Of a stretch of 64,000 bases of DNA, positions 8,805 through 19,265 are shown piece by piece. The notes beneath the pieces were generated by a model. That model was not told the origin of the DNA and ran no database searches. It saw only the letters and a list, made by a program, of their open reading frames with translations. The number at the start of each line of letters is the position of its first letter. Position 1 is the stretch's first letter. A program made the position numbers and the translations under genes. The DNA is from Phanerodontia chrysosporium (lineage: Eukaryota > Basidiomycota > Agaricomycetes > Polyporales > Phanerochaetaceae), in assembly GCA_001910725.1 (NCBI GenBank), contig MJGA01000042.1, positions 1 through 64,000 of the forward strand, written 5' to 3'.

Positions 8805-11800
8805 AGTCTGCGACATCTGGTCCGTTTTTAGATTTCCTTTACCCTCCCGACTCAGTAGAATGTATTAGATCAGTTTTGGAATCGAGAAAAGTCTCTAGTT
8901 TACCCTCTAAATCGAGCTTTATCGTTCCAGTAACTTTGAGTCAGGGTAAGGAAATCAGAGTGCAGACTACCGCGCTGGTTGATTCAGGGGCCTATGCTGT
9001 GTTCATTAGCCATCGCTTCGTCAAGAAGCATAAGCTGAAGACGAACCAGCTGGCCAGGGAGATACGCGTTTACAACGCAGATGGCTCCAGGAACAAGTGT
9101 GGCAGTATTGAGGAGTACGCTTGGCTCGACGTAGCCGTAGGGGACCATGTCTCCAGACAAGCATGCCTCATTACAGATCTGGGTGGAAAGGACATGTTCC
9201 TCGGCTTTAGCTACTTGAAGAAGCATAATCCCGAGATAGATTGGGATAAGGGCGAGTGGAAGTACTCCAGATGCCCAGATTCTTGTCGCTTTACCAGCCA
9301 CAAGGCTCAAGTAGCGCAAGCAGAGCTCGAAGAACCTATGGATGAGGACTTCGAGGAGGAAGAAGAGGAGCCTTGGCTCCAGTGGGTCGACCCTTCCACC
9401 CCAGATGGCCGCGTTTTGGCATTAACTTGCCGGAAGATCGCAGCGATGTGCAGTATTCGTTCGCTGGAGGGAATCGAGGGCTGGGAGCAGCTTGTCCCTG
9501 CACAGTATCAAGACTATGGGGACGTGTTTTCGAAGCGTGCAAGCGAACGGTTACCCGTACGAAAGCCTTACGACCACGCTGTCGAGTTTATCGACGGAGC
9601 TACCCTACCTCGACCAGCTCGTAATTACTCGCTGTCGCCAGAAGAGAGGAATTCTCTGGACGAGTGGATTCAGGAGAATCTCGCCAAGGGATACATCAGA
9701 CCAAGTAAATCCCCGCTGGCAGCACCAGTCTTTTTCGTGAAGAAGAAGGACGGTTCATTGCGCTTGGTGCAGGACTACAGAAAGCTGAACGAAGTCGTTA
9801 AGAAAGACCGCTTCCCTATACCCAAGATCTCAGACCTTATAGATCGACTATCTAAGGCTAGTATATACACCAAGATTGACCTTAGATGGGGGTATAACAA
9901 CGTCAGAATCAAGGAAGGAGACGAGTGGAAGCTGGCCTTCATCACACCTTTCGGTTTATACGAACCTACAGTGATGTTCTTCGGCCTCAGCAATGCACCA
10001 GCAACCTTTCAGCGCATGATGAACCATATTCTCGACGATCTGATTCGAGAAGGGCATGTCATGGTCTACCTAGACGACATTCTCATCTTCACGAATGACT
10101 TGGACCACCATCGGCGATTAGTTCGCGAGGTATTGCAGCGGCTACGCGACAACGACCTGTTTGCTAAGCCAGAAAAATGCTTCTTCGAGACGGATAGCAT
10201 TGAATACCTCGGAATGATCATCAGCAAGGGGTCGGTTCAGATGGATCCATCGAAGGTAGATGGCGTTTTATCTTGGCCCATACCCAAAAGGGTCAAAGAT
10301 GTCCAGGCTTTCCTGGGTTTTGCTAACTTCTACCGACGGTTTATTCGAGACTTTGGCAAGATTGTTCGCCCATTGTCAGAGCTTACCCGCAAAGGCAAAG
10401 AGTGGGAATGGGGCCTGAGCAGCAGGATGCCTTCGATACACTCAAAAGAGCGTTCACTACTGCGCCTATTCTCAAGATTCCAGACGACGAGCACCCTTTT
10501 AGGCTCGAATGCGATTCGTCAGACTTTGCTACGGGGGCTGTACTTGAGCAACTGGGCGAGGATGGCCTTTGGCACCCTGTCGCGTTTTACTCCAAGGCGC
10601 TAGGCGTACATGAGCGCAACTACGAGATATACGACAAGGAGATGCTAGCCATCATCCGCGCATTGAAGGAATGGCGCCACCACTTGGAGGGACACCCTCT
10701 ACCATTCGACATATGGTCAGATCACCAGAATTTGACCTATTTCCGCAAGGCGCAAGACTTGACGCGACGCCAAGCACGTTGGAGTCTTTTCCTCACACGT
10801 TTCCACTTCAAGTTGGAGCACAAGCCTGGAAAGACGATGAAGCGGGCTGATCCAATGTCCAGGAGGCCAGATCATGAATTGGGGGTGGATTGCGACAATC
10901 GTGAAAAAGTCCTTTTGAAGCCAGAATATTTCGCGATTCGAGCCATGCAACCAACCCATTCATCGATAGTGGACGATAGCAAACTGCTAGAAAGGATCAG
11001 AAAAGCCCTGCTGGACGACGAAGTCACCAAGTCGTACAAAGACCTGATGTTGAAAGGACCAAGAGAGTTCGGGAAGGACTTAGCGGAATGGCACCTCGAG
11101 GACGGGCTACTACTGCACCGAGGCAAGGTGTATGTGCCCAAGGACGACGAGATTAGGGCGGATCTACTCAAGTTACACCACGACTTCCCTGGGCTGGACA
11201 CCCTGGACGATGGAAGACGTTGGAGTTGCTGTCGCGCAACTACTGGTGGCCAGGAATGTCGGTTTACGTCAAGAAGTACGTCGCAGGTTGCGAAGTTTGC
11301 CAGTCGCATAAAAACGTCAACCAGAAGCCTGCTGGCCTGCTACAACCGAACGAGGTTCCGTCGGAACCCTGGGAGATAATCTCATGCGATATGATCACGG
11401 ACTTGCCTGAGTCGGACGGTTACAACGCTATCTTCGTAGTCGTTTGCCGCTTAACCAAGCGAGCACATTTCCTCCCCATCACCAAGGAGTTTTCAGCCAA
11501 GGATCTGGGAAATTTGCTCTATGAGCGTGTTTGGCCTTTGCACGGCCTACCCAGACAGATCATTTCGGATAGAGGAACGCAGTTCGCCGCGAAACTCTTC
11601 CAGGAATGGTGCAGACTCCTGGGGATCAAGTCAGCAATGACTACAGCGTTTCACCCTCAGGCAGACGGTCAGACCGAGCGAGTTAATCAGTCATTGGAGC
11701 AATATCTGCGCTGCTACACAAGCTTCAGGCAGGACGACTGGGCGTACCTTTTGCCCTCTGCCGAGTTTGCGTACAACAACCAGGCGCATGAAAGCACCAA

Positions 11801-12934
11801 GAACTCGCCATTCTTCGTCGAATATGGCCGTCATCCACGCATGTTCCCAGAGCAGGACCGTGTTACAAGGTTGTCAGAACTGGACGACTGGACGAAGCTT
11901 AGACAGGAGGCCCAAGATCAGGCGAAAGCCGCGCTCGTGCTGGCTGCAGAGCGAATGAAGTGGTACTACGACCAGGGTAAATCAGAACCCTTGTTCAAGG
12001 TCGGAGACCGTGTTTGGCTTGACGCAAAGGATCTGAACCTTCGGGTTCCCTCCAAGAAACTGGCACCAAAGCGAGTAGGCCCTTACGAGATCGTAGAGCA
12101 GCTGGGACCGGTCACCTTCAAGCTGAAGTTACCAGCCCATGTGAAGATTCACCCGGTCTTCCACGCAAGCAAGCTCACGAAGCACGTTGAGGATGAGGTC
12201 GCCAATCGCACGCGCAAACCCCTACCACCCATTCGTGTGGGTGATGACGAGGAGTACGAGGTCGAGCAGATCGTAGATGCACAGCCAGACTCTAAAGGCC
12301 GTGTCATGTACCGAGTACGGTGGAGAGGCTACGACGAGCATAGCGACACATGGGAATACTTGCCCAATCTCAAGCACGCTATGGCGAAGGTCAAACAATT
12401 CCACAAGAAATACCCAGATGCGCCGAAGGCAATTTCCCTTCTGCAACGCCACCACGACGAGGAGGATGAGTTTTTTGTGCGCGAACTCGCGCTACTCCAA
12501 TCTTGGGAGCAGACGACCAGTTCGAGGTCGAGCTCATGAACAAGGACGCAAAACTCCCCTCACGTGGCTCGCCAGAAAGCGCAGGGTTGGATCTCTTCAT
12601 CACGGAAGACCTTACGCTCAAGCCCCATGATCGCAAGCTAGCGCCAACTGGCCTTCGAATGTGTACTCCACCAGGTACCTACGCTCGAGTCGCACCACGG
12701 AGTGGCCTTAGCCTCAGAGGCATCGACATAGGAGCAGGCGTTATTGACCGAGATTATCGAGGAGAGCTCAAAATTCTACTCATCAACAACTCGCCCGACA
12801 CCTTTACATTCCACAAGGGTGATCGTGTCGCTCAACTCGTGCTCGAAAGAATCTCCTACGCCGAACCAACTCCGGTTTCTCGCCTCGACTCAACCATTCG
12901 CAGCAGCGATGGTTTTGGCTCCACTGGTATTTAG
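8780..12934 (+). pseudogene. pol: Pol, copy A, broken by three 1-nt deletions
   Basis: Same domain order as intact pol of copy B: aspartic protease (DSGA), reverse transcriptase (YLDD near 10067-10078), RNase H, integrase with HHCC finger and DDE core, GPY module, chromodomain near 12249-12400, dUTPase 12505-12934. Relative to copy B one G is missing near 10412 (G4 for G5), near 11191 (G3 for G4) and near 12507 (G3 for G4), shifting frame three times. The frame opens at 8780, -1 to gag, without an ATG. Outside these sites the reading frames are undamaged. Either a defective copy that was mobilised in trans, or consensus errors in G-runs. Confidence 0.85.
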
Positions 12935-12955
12935 GCTTCACCAGGAGGTTCAGCT

Positions 12956-12969
12956 AGAATTGGGGGTAA
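12956..12969 (+). other. polypurine-tract candidate, copy A
   Basis: AGAATTGGGGGTAA directly precedes the 3' LTR and is the likely plus-strand primer region; the last two bases (AA) would be trimmed by integrase. The equivalent is present in copy B. Confidence 0.5.
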
Positions 12970-13569
12970 TGTCACAGTTTTTCGTCTCAACCCTTAGGGT
13001 TAGGGGCAGCAGGTGACAAAAGCGATTACTCCGAACTGTGACATGCAGAAGCGCTGGAGTGACAGCCCTAGGCTCGGGGCTGGTCACGTGATACGGCGGT
13101 CACGTGATGCGCACACGTGCGGTATCCCAGGGTCACATGGTCGAAGGTCTAGAAGCAGGCAAGGGTCTGGAAGCGCCGAGACACTCCGGAATGGACTAGA
13201 AAGCCCTGGAGGTCTCTGGACAGGTCCGGACAGTGCTGGAACGTTCTGGAGGTTTCTGGGACATCGTAGGAACATTTAGGAACGTGTAGGAGAATGTAGG
13301 AATGCCTGTAGGGCACTAGCCAATAGCGTAGTAGGTATTAGATAGCTAGGACCCTGAACACCGGTCCCTGGGGACCTGGTGCACATGTATATAAACCCTG
13401 AGGGCTGGGGGTGCCTCCCCAGCTTCAATCTCATCGCATCTCACCTCTCTAGGCTCTATACCTCGTCTTCGAGCTTGGCTACACCCTTTGTAGTCCAAGT
13501 AAACCTTTGCCAGTGAGTATTGCTGGTTGGTTTGGTGTATAGGCGCTAGGGCAGCGCATTTTTGTGATA
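12970..13569 (+). repeat. 3' LTR of gypsy copy A (600 bp)
   Basis: By eye identical to 5473-6072, with the same TGTCACAG and TGTGATA ends. Followed by the GAGAG target duplication. Confidence 0.95.
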
Positions 13570-13574
13570 GAGAG

Positions 13575-14197
13575 ACTCTGTCGTGGATGTCCTAAGCGAG
13601 ATATGCCAGGGAGTTAATGCATATATGTTGTGCTCTATCATTCTTATAAACTACCTTCTGCATGGGTGAATGTTGATCTGCTAAAAAGCATCCTACTTCA
13701 AAAGCCCCGATTCACCTGTCACCAGCATGAGAGGACTAGTACGGCCCATAATTGACCTCGTTATGCTTCGAGAATTAGCACCAATGGCGTAAAGCCCACG
13801 TTGAGGATATAGCGAGGGGGATGCATGCATTTGTATTGAACAGGCACGGGAAGTCTTCGTCGATCCTGGTATTTCTATTACATCCAGGTATAGAGGACTA
13901 GGAAATCTTTTCTGCTGGCACAAGACGGACGAAGCCATGGAGAAACAATATTCAACAGGAATTTACATGAGGCTGTGGTATGCAGTATACCACGTGTTCA
14001 TGAATGGCTAGAGTTCAAACCTAATAACACGCCTCATGTAATCCTCCGCTGCCACACACTGAGCGAGTAGGGCGGACGCTGAGAGAAGCTGCTTAACCAC
14101 CACACACCACCTACAGGGCCAAGATCGTGTAAGCGCAACCATCGGTTTCTCAGAGCTCAAGTGTTGTTGAGCGGTTGCTTGGCTTTACATAGACACG
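13575..14197. other. intergenic upstream of HET gene
   Basis: About 0.6 kb of AT-rich DNA, no gene recognised. The last part should hold the promoter of the HET-domain gene; no clear TATA box is seen close to its ATG. Confidence 0.4.
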
Positions 14198-16147
14198 ATG
14201 CGCATGCGATGCCAACAGATTCCAGACTCAAACACATTTGACGTATCGGAGATGTCTGTGCTACCCCCATGGCCGCTCAGCGCACAAGACGAGTTGGAAG
14301 ACTCTACCAATGTATCCAACCTGAGTCTGAATACAGGAGCGAGTGGACGACGGACAGATTCCCTAGACCTAGGAGACCCCCAAGCGCGAGCAGCAAAGCT
14401 TCGCATTAGGGCGTGGAACATGGTGCGAGAACGACGACTCCAGCAACAGCACAATCGCAACCACCCCCAGCCACCGTCGCCAGTCCCATTACAATGGCGC
14501 ACCACGAATTACCTGCGTGACCGGAGTGCCGACACACCAATCACCGACGGGGCGACCGAGACGATGCTCATGGGGCTCGACCCAGAGTGCTTCTACGAGT
14601 GCGGGCTGACTCGCAAGCAGCACGCCCAACGGATCGCAGGACAGAACTTCAAACCAGGCTACTGGAATGCGCTAGTCGATGCCGTCCGGATGATCCTCGG
14701 CCGCGATCCTCGCGACTTCGGCGAGTTCTATGGGATCGTGCGACCGTGGATGTGGATGGGCATCGCGGCCATGCGATCCCACCTCTTGTGGCGGCGCAAC
14801 GATGAAGACAGGATGCGGCGCGACGCCCTACGTGGCGAGTACATCAGCAACGCACGCGTCCCGCCGCGGCGTGTGTGGGACCTGCGCAGCAACCGCGTCC
14901 TCCCTTCGTATGTCCTCCCCGCAAATTGGCACCTTGAGCGCCGGGACATGGTCTGGACTGTGTCCCACAGCTGGGTGCGCACCGAGGACACCGAGTTCGT
15001 CTGGACACCGATCAACGGCTATGAATGGCCGGTTCCTATCCCAAAGGGCACGTCGCTCGAGCACATCTGCATGGAATTGCTCGACCTCGGCGCCGAGTAC
15101 ATCTGGCTCGACGTTCTCTGTTTGCGCCAACGAAGCCCGTGCGCAGAGGATGAGGAGAAGCGTATGGAGGAGTGGAAGCTCGACGTCCCGACGATCGGCT
15201 TCGTGTACTCGCTCGACGCACCCTGCGTCACATACTTCAACGGCCTTGGTCTACCTTTCGATCCGTCGCCGGAGGTGCTGAAGTCGGATCGCCACTGGCT
15301 GAACCGCGTCTGGACGGTGCAAGAGGCGACGAAGGCGTGGATTCCGGGAGGGCTCACTGGAGCTGAGTCGGAGGACGCCCGCGAGTTCTTCCACACCCAT
15401 CTTCCTCCGGCGATCCCGGAAGTCCGCCGCCCGCTCGTCGCGCACACGGTCTTTGCCTTGACGGCAATGCGCGGCCGGCACTGCTCGAAGGAGCTCGACC
15501 GGGTCCACAGCCTCGCGTACATCCTCCGCTGCAGGACACTGCCGATATACGACGCGCGCATGCCGCCCGACGTCGCATGGCAGATGCTGCTGAAGCACCT
15601 CTACCCGGACATCCTTCATAGCCTCCTCGTGAGCCACGCCGCGCACCACCCTGACGACCTGCAAGTGTTACCGTCCTCGGAGCACTTTTTGCGGCTCGAG
15701 CTACAGGATGAAGACGCCGATGCAGGCTGGCTGTACCTCGCAAACCCATCGGACCTGGGTGTCGTTGCACCTGGGATGTATCTGCATAGGGTTCATGCGC
15801 TGGGACCGCTGCGCATCGCTCGGCAGGAACGAACTGGAGAATGCGAGCGAGTGCAACTTCTCTGTGCAGAGCGTCCCTTCTCGTACTATGTCCACTGCCG
15901 TATGGGCGGTAATTTGGACGCGAACGCAGAGTACCGCCTTCTGAAAGTCTCGCAGAAGACTTGGCTTGTCGTCGAAGAGGTTGGGAGGAAGGATTTCAGG
16001 ACAATCGATGAAGCATGCAAGCGATACACAAAGCGGGAGACGGTCTTCGAGGTGGTCAAGCGCGGTTGCATGCTGTTACGAGGAAGTACGAGGGCATTGC
16101 CACAGCATGAAGCCGTGAATGTGATATATATGTGTCGTCAAGTGTAG
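14198..16147 (+). CDS. HET-domain (heterokaryon-incompatibility-like) protein, 649 aa
   Basis: Single-exon gene, ATG 14198 to TAG 16145-16147. The region around residues 220-400 carries the basidiomycete HET-like block: RRVWDLRSNRVLPSYV, then VSHSWV, then EYIWLDVLCLRQ near residue 300, EEWKLDVPTIG, FNGLGLPF and LNRVWTVQEA. These match the HET pattern of fungal nonself-recognition proteins (SYxW, WIDxLCIxQ, rRxWxxQE), which can trigger cell death when a partner is sensed. The C-terminal 250 residues are specific to this subfamily. No NACHT or repeat domain is present. It is closely related to the gene at 28150-30353 and to the pseudogene at 30359-30930. The role in incompatibility is family-based inference. 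Confidence 0.8.
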   Translation: MRMRCQQIPDSNTFDVSEMSVLPPWPLSAQDELEDSTNVSNLSLNTGASGRRTDSLDLGDPQARAAKLRIRAWNMVRERRLQQQHNRNHPQPPSPVPLQWRTTNYLRDRSADTPITDGATETMLMGLDPECFYECGLTRKQHAQRIAGQNFKPGYWNALVDAVRMILGRDPRDFGEFYGIVRPWMWMGIAAMRSHLLWRRNDEDRMRRDALRGEYISNARVPPRRVWDLRSNRVLPSYVLPANWHLERRDMVWTVSHSWVRTEDTEFVWTPINGYEWPVPIPKGTSLEHICMELLDLGAEYIWLDVLCLRQRSPCAEDEEKRMEEWKLDVPTIGFVYSLDAPCVTYFNGLGLPFDPSPEVLKSDRHWLNRVWTVQEATKAWIPGGLTGAESEDAREFFHTHLPPAIPEVRRPLVAHTVFALTAMRGRHCSKELDRVHSLAYILRCRTLPIYDARMPPDVAWQMLLKHLYPDILHSLLVSHAAHHPDDLQVLPSSEHFLRLELQDEDADAGWLYLANPSDLGVVAPGMYLHRVHALGPLRIARQERTGECERVQLLCAERPFSYYVHCRMGGNLDANAEYRLLKVSQKTWLVVEEVGRKDFRTIDEACKRYTKRETVFEVVKRGCMLLRGSTRALPQHEAVNVIYMCRQV

Positions 16148-17689
16148 GCCGTCAGGGCTAGATGGCGGTCCTTGCGAGTGCATACGCCTGAAGGTTACCA
16201 TTGGTTGATTACAACGCAGTCTTGCACCTGTAAACACATATTTAGACAGCGGAGATGATCTATTGGAATTTACTTACGAGTTACTTGGTCTGCCCACAGA
16301 GCTAGTTGACTGAACGAAATCGTTGTATCACCGGCTGCAGCATGCATAGGACGGGTATCAGCCTGAACAGCTGATGACGGCATTATATCGCTGCAATACG
16401 GGCCTATAGTACAGAATCGTGAAGATCTCCAGGATGGGCTGGTTGATCATCGAAGAGGTGGAAGCGTGAGTTGAGCGGCGAACCAAAGGCGCTGCCTCAC
16501 CATAAGACAGTATCCGTGGTGTATGTATCGTCGTAAAGTCTCGGGTCAGGTGTCGGCATCGAGGCATTTAGAAATGGACAGAGGTATTAGCGACATCAGC
16601 TTTCAGAGCACACCGGCTCTGTTGGGAATGCTATTCGGGCTTGAGTTTGAGTATTTGCGTGACAAGTCGAGCAGGCCAGAACTTACCTTTCTCCGAGCAC
16701 TGAAGTGCTTCCCATATGGAATTAAAACGGCTCGATGAAGTTGTCCTCGCCACTTGTAATTGCTTCATCTGCGATAGACATGGCGTCGAGCCCCTAGGCG
16801 GTGGTACGATGCTGCCATTGCGCGATCCATGAGGTGAGTGCACCTGGTCCCGACCAAGACCGGATCGGACGACCCGGATAGATGGCCTGCATCGCAGTAT
16901 AAGGCGTATCGAATCAGATCGGGTTCGTGCAAGGACGTAACATAGGAGTCGATGTGATATCCGCCAGGCGAAAGCAAATAGTCACGGCGCACCTTGAACA
17001 ACTCGTAGGGGTCGTTTCTACGGCGATCGACCAATATGCAGCACCACACGGGTATGTCAGACGCAAATTGGTAGTGGTTTTGTCACCTGGCATTGCGCGA
17101 TCCAGCCGATAGTCATCGTGCATCAAGGTTTGCAGCGACTTGGTCCCAACCGTAGCAAGCCGAAGCGCGGTGACCATGACGTAAGCCGCCATCAGGGACC
17201 CGAGCGCATCAACACGCCCTGGGGGATATCACATGCGAGTGCGGTTTCTCCGATCTGCATTGAACCTCGACGAGCTTTTTGTGAGCAGCTGGACAAGAAG
17301 ACCACCAGGCGAGGTCTCGGCACGACACGACCAGGCAGCGATGCCCCGGAGCCTCCGCCGCCTATAACAGGGTGCATGGCGGGGCCCACCCCCAGCCCTC
17401 TCCACCCCCGTCCCATCACGGAGGCTGCCCACTTGCCAGCCGCCCCCCCCCACACACGCACCGGGCCTCCAGGGACCACGACGCCCCTCCTCCGCGAACC
17501 ATCCCCACACGCCCCTCGCAGGACACACGCCGCGTCCGTGTGCCCCGCTTCGTATCGCCGGCAGACCCTTGGCAAGCGCGGTGCGTCTTCCATTCCTGCG
17601 CCTGTGCCCAGCTGGCCTATATCAAGCCCCGCAGGCCCCCCGCAACACCGTCCGCCCCCGCCCCGCAGGAAGCAGCCCACGCACCGACC
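16148..17689. other. intergenic; possible decayed minus-strand coding remnant
   Basis: 1.5 kb. On the minus strand, about 16765-17192 holds two overlapping open frames (one containing DPYELFKVRRDYLLSPGG) that look protein-like, but no splice pair joins them in frame, so I treat them as unresolved or decayed. TATATC at about 17620 could serve the next gene. Confidence 0.35.
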
Positions 17690-17941
17690 ATGCGTGCGTT
17701 CGACGACATCTACGTGCACCCGTCCTTCGCGCCCGAGCCCGCGCCGCGCGCGCAGAAGCAGTGGCCGCTCGCCGCCGTCGGCACCGCCGTGACCGTCGCG
17801 CTCGCCTCGGGCGTCGGCCTCGCCGTCGGCGTGCCTGGCTTCCTCTCCGCGTGCGTGCCTGCCCCCTCCTCCCGCCGCCTCTCCCGCCGCTGACGCACGC
17901 GTAAACGCAGGCTGTCCGCAGGCGGCCAGATCTTTGGCTAG
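17690..17941 (+). CDS. small single-span membrane protein, 63 aa, two exons
   Basis: Exon 1 17690-17850 and exon 2 17911-17941, with a GTGCGT donor and GCAG acceptor joined in phase, ending TAG 17939-17941. Residues 1-24 are polar and Pro-rich (MRAFDDIYVHPSF...). About 25-56 is one hydrophobic Ala/Val/Gly-rich span starting WPLAAVGTAVTVALASG. The tail is LSAGGQIFG. Size and layout suggest a small organelle or membrane-complex subunit, but I do not recognise it. A TATATCAAG motif about 70 nt upstream could be the promoter. High GC and short length leave doubt. Confidence 0.5.
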
Positions 17942-18759
17942 CACCTGCGCGCGTCCCGCAGTTTCACGCTCAGACTTCGAGTGCGTCGCGCTGTGTCTGT
18001 GTGCCTGCCCTGCGCGGGGTGCTGACCGAACACGCAGCCCCACCCCGCATGACCCACGACCCGGCCCCGTGACATATCAGAGTTTGTCGTATCCGCCTCC
18101 CGTGTTTCCATCTCTCAACGCAAAAGCTATAATCGCGATTCCTACATACCGCTCGTGATGCCTCCCCCCATGTATACCACCCGTCTGTACTCTTTTCTGC
18201 AATGATGTAGCATAATGGGACCTTGGAAGATTGGCCTGGTGAGGCTCTGTTCCTGGCGCAACGTCGGGCCTTCGGTGCTGAGCGCGCGGCTCGTGACGCC
18301 CTCGCCGGCACCGTGCCCGCCTGGTATCGCTGTGATTCGACACATACACTTGGTGATTGAGTTCAAGCCCTGACCGGCTCCATTTCGCATCGTAGGGTGG
18401 TATGAACCGTCAGCCTTACCTCACGATAGCGCTGAAAGACGTGAGGGTCAGATCCGGTCGTCCGTATGACCTGTGTAGCTCAGATCTGAAATCTGAGAGC
18501 GAGCACCAGTTGACAATGTCGTACATGTGCAGAGCGCAGCAAGTAGCAGCCCAGTAGGTTCAAGATACTCGCGGCAGCGAGGATGTCTTCAAGCCGAGCG
18601 TCGGGCTCATTGGCGATAGCATATATTAATCTTGAGAGCGTACGAGTAGCAAACTGTGCCTTGATACAACATGGCGCACAACGGGGGCGGGGGGTATCCA
18701 ACGAGCATCCAACGATCCTAAACATCCCGTCCGAGAACACGAAATCGGGCCGCCGCGCG
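17942..18759. other. intergenic between convergent small genes
   Basis: 0.8 kb between the 63-aa gene (plus) and the 3' end of the 141-aa gene (minus). No further gene is supported. Confidence 0.4.
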
Positions 18760-19265
18760 TCACGGGGCGTCGCGCACGGCGCGCGTGCCGTGCACGCTGT
18801 CGCGGACGGCCTGGCCGGCGTGCTGCACGGCGTGGGAGCAGCGCGCGAGGAACGCCTGCCGCTTCTGCGCGGCGGCGTGCGGGCTGAGCGTGCGGCGCGT
18901 GTGCTTCTCCTTCGGGCAGTACGCGTTCTTGATCACGACGACCTCGACCTGCGTGCGCGCGCGTCAGCGTCAGCGTCGAGAAAAGAGAGAGAGAGGGGGG
19001 GGGGGAAGGGGGAGGGGGCAGCACGCACGTCCTCGCCGGGCCCGCGCTGGATCTCGACGACCTTGTCGCGGCCCTCGCGCCACTCCGAGACGATGTCCCC
19101 GGCGTGCACCGCCCGGTCGGGCGGGTCCGCCTCGCGGACGTCGGCGGCGTGCGCGTCGCTCTGTGCCATCTCTGCGGTGTCGTGCTCAAGCGGGGGTGCG
19201 GCCGCGGTGGGGGCGGCCTGCGGTGCAGCGGTGCTTGTCTGTGGTGTGGACGGTGCTGTCGCCAT
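18760..19265 (-). CDS. unrecognised 141-aa basic protein, possible Tudor/SH3-like fold
   Basis: Minus-strand gene with exon 1 19265-19029 (79 codons) and exon 2 18948-18760 (62 codons plus TGA), joined in phase 0 by a GTGCGT donor and a GCAG acceptor with a CTGAC branch. The N-terminus is Ala/Pro/Thr-rich and low-complexity. Residues about 50-95 (AGDIVSEWREGRDKV...VEVVVIKNAYCPKE) suggest a small beta-barrel such as a Tudor-like domain, which I cannot confirm. The C-terminus is a His/Arg/Ala helix. The 80-nt intron contains an extreme purine tract on the plus strand (18978-19019). Confidence 0.55.

Larger units (their letters stand above)
5468..13574 (+). mobile_element. Ty3/gypsy chromovirus LTR retrotransposon, copy A (element 5473-13569 plus 5-bp TSDs)
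   Basis: A full-length element with two 600-bp LTRs that look identical by eye and a perfect GAGAG target duplication (5468-5472 and 13570-13574). Order: 5' LTR, self-priming site, Met-less ORF, gag, pol (protease, reverse transcriptase, RNase H, integrase, chromodomain, dUTPase), purine-rich tract, 3' LTR. Copy B at 48911-57010 is about 99 percent identical but has its own target duplication (GCCTC) and LTR-diagnostic bases, so the two are independent insertions. Identical LTRs imply recent integration. Copy A carries three single-base G deletions in pol. Confidence 0.95.

Noticed and set aside
12503..12934. Stand-alone dUTPase gene in copy A
   Set aside because: The apparent separate frame starts at a TTG and results from the one-G deletion near 12507; in copy B the domain is continuous with pol.
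17192..18043. A 283-codon minus-strand frame over the small membrane-protein gene
   Set aside because: Low-complexity Arg/Gly/Ala translation from high-GC DNA, no domain and no ATG with context; the plus strand gives a better spliced gene.
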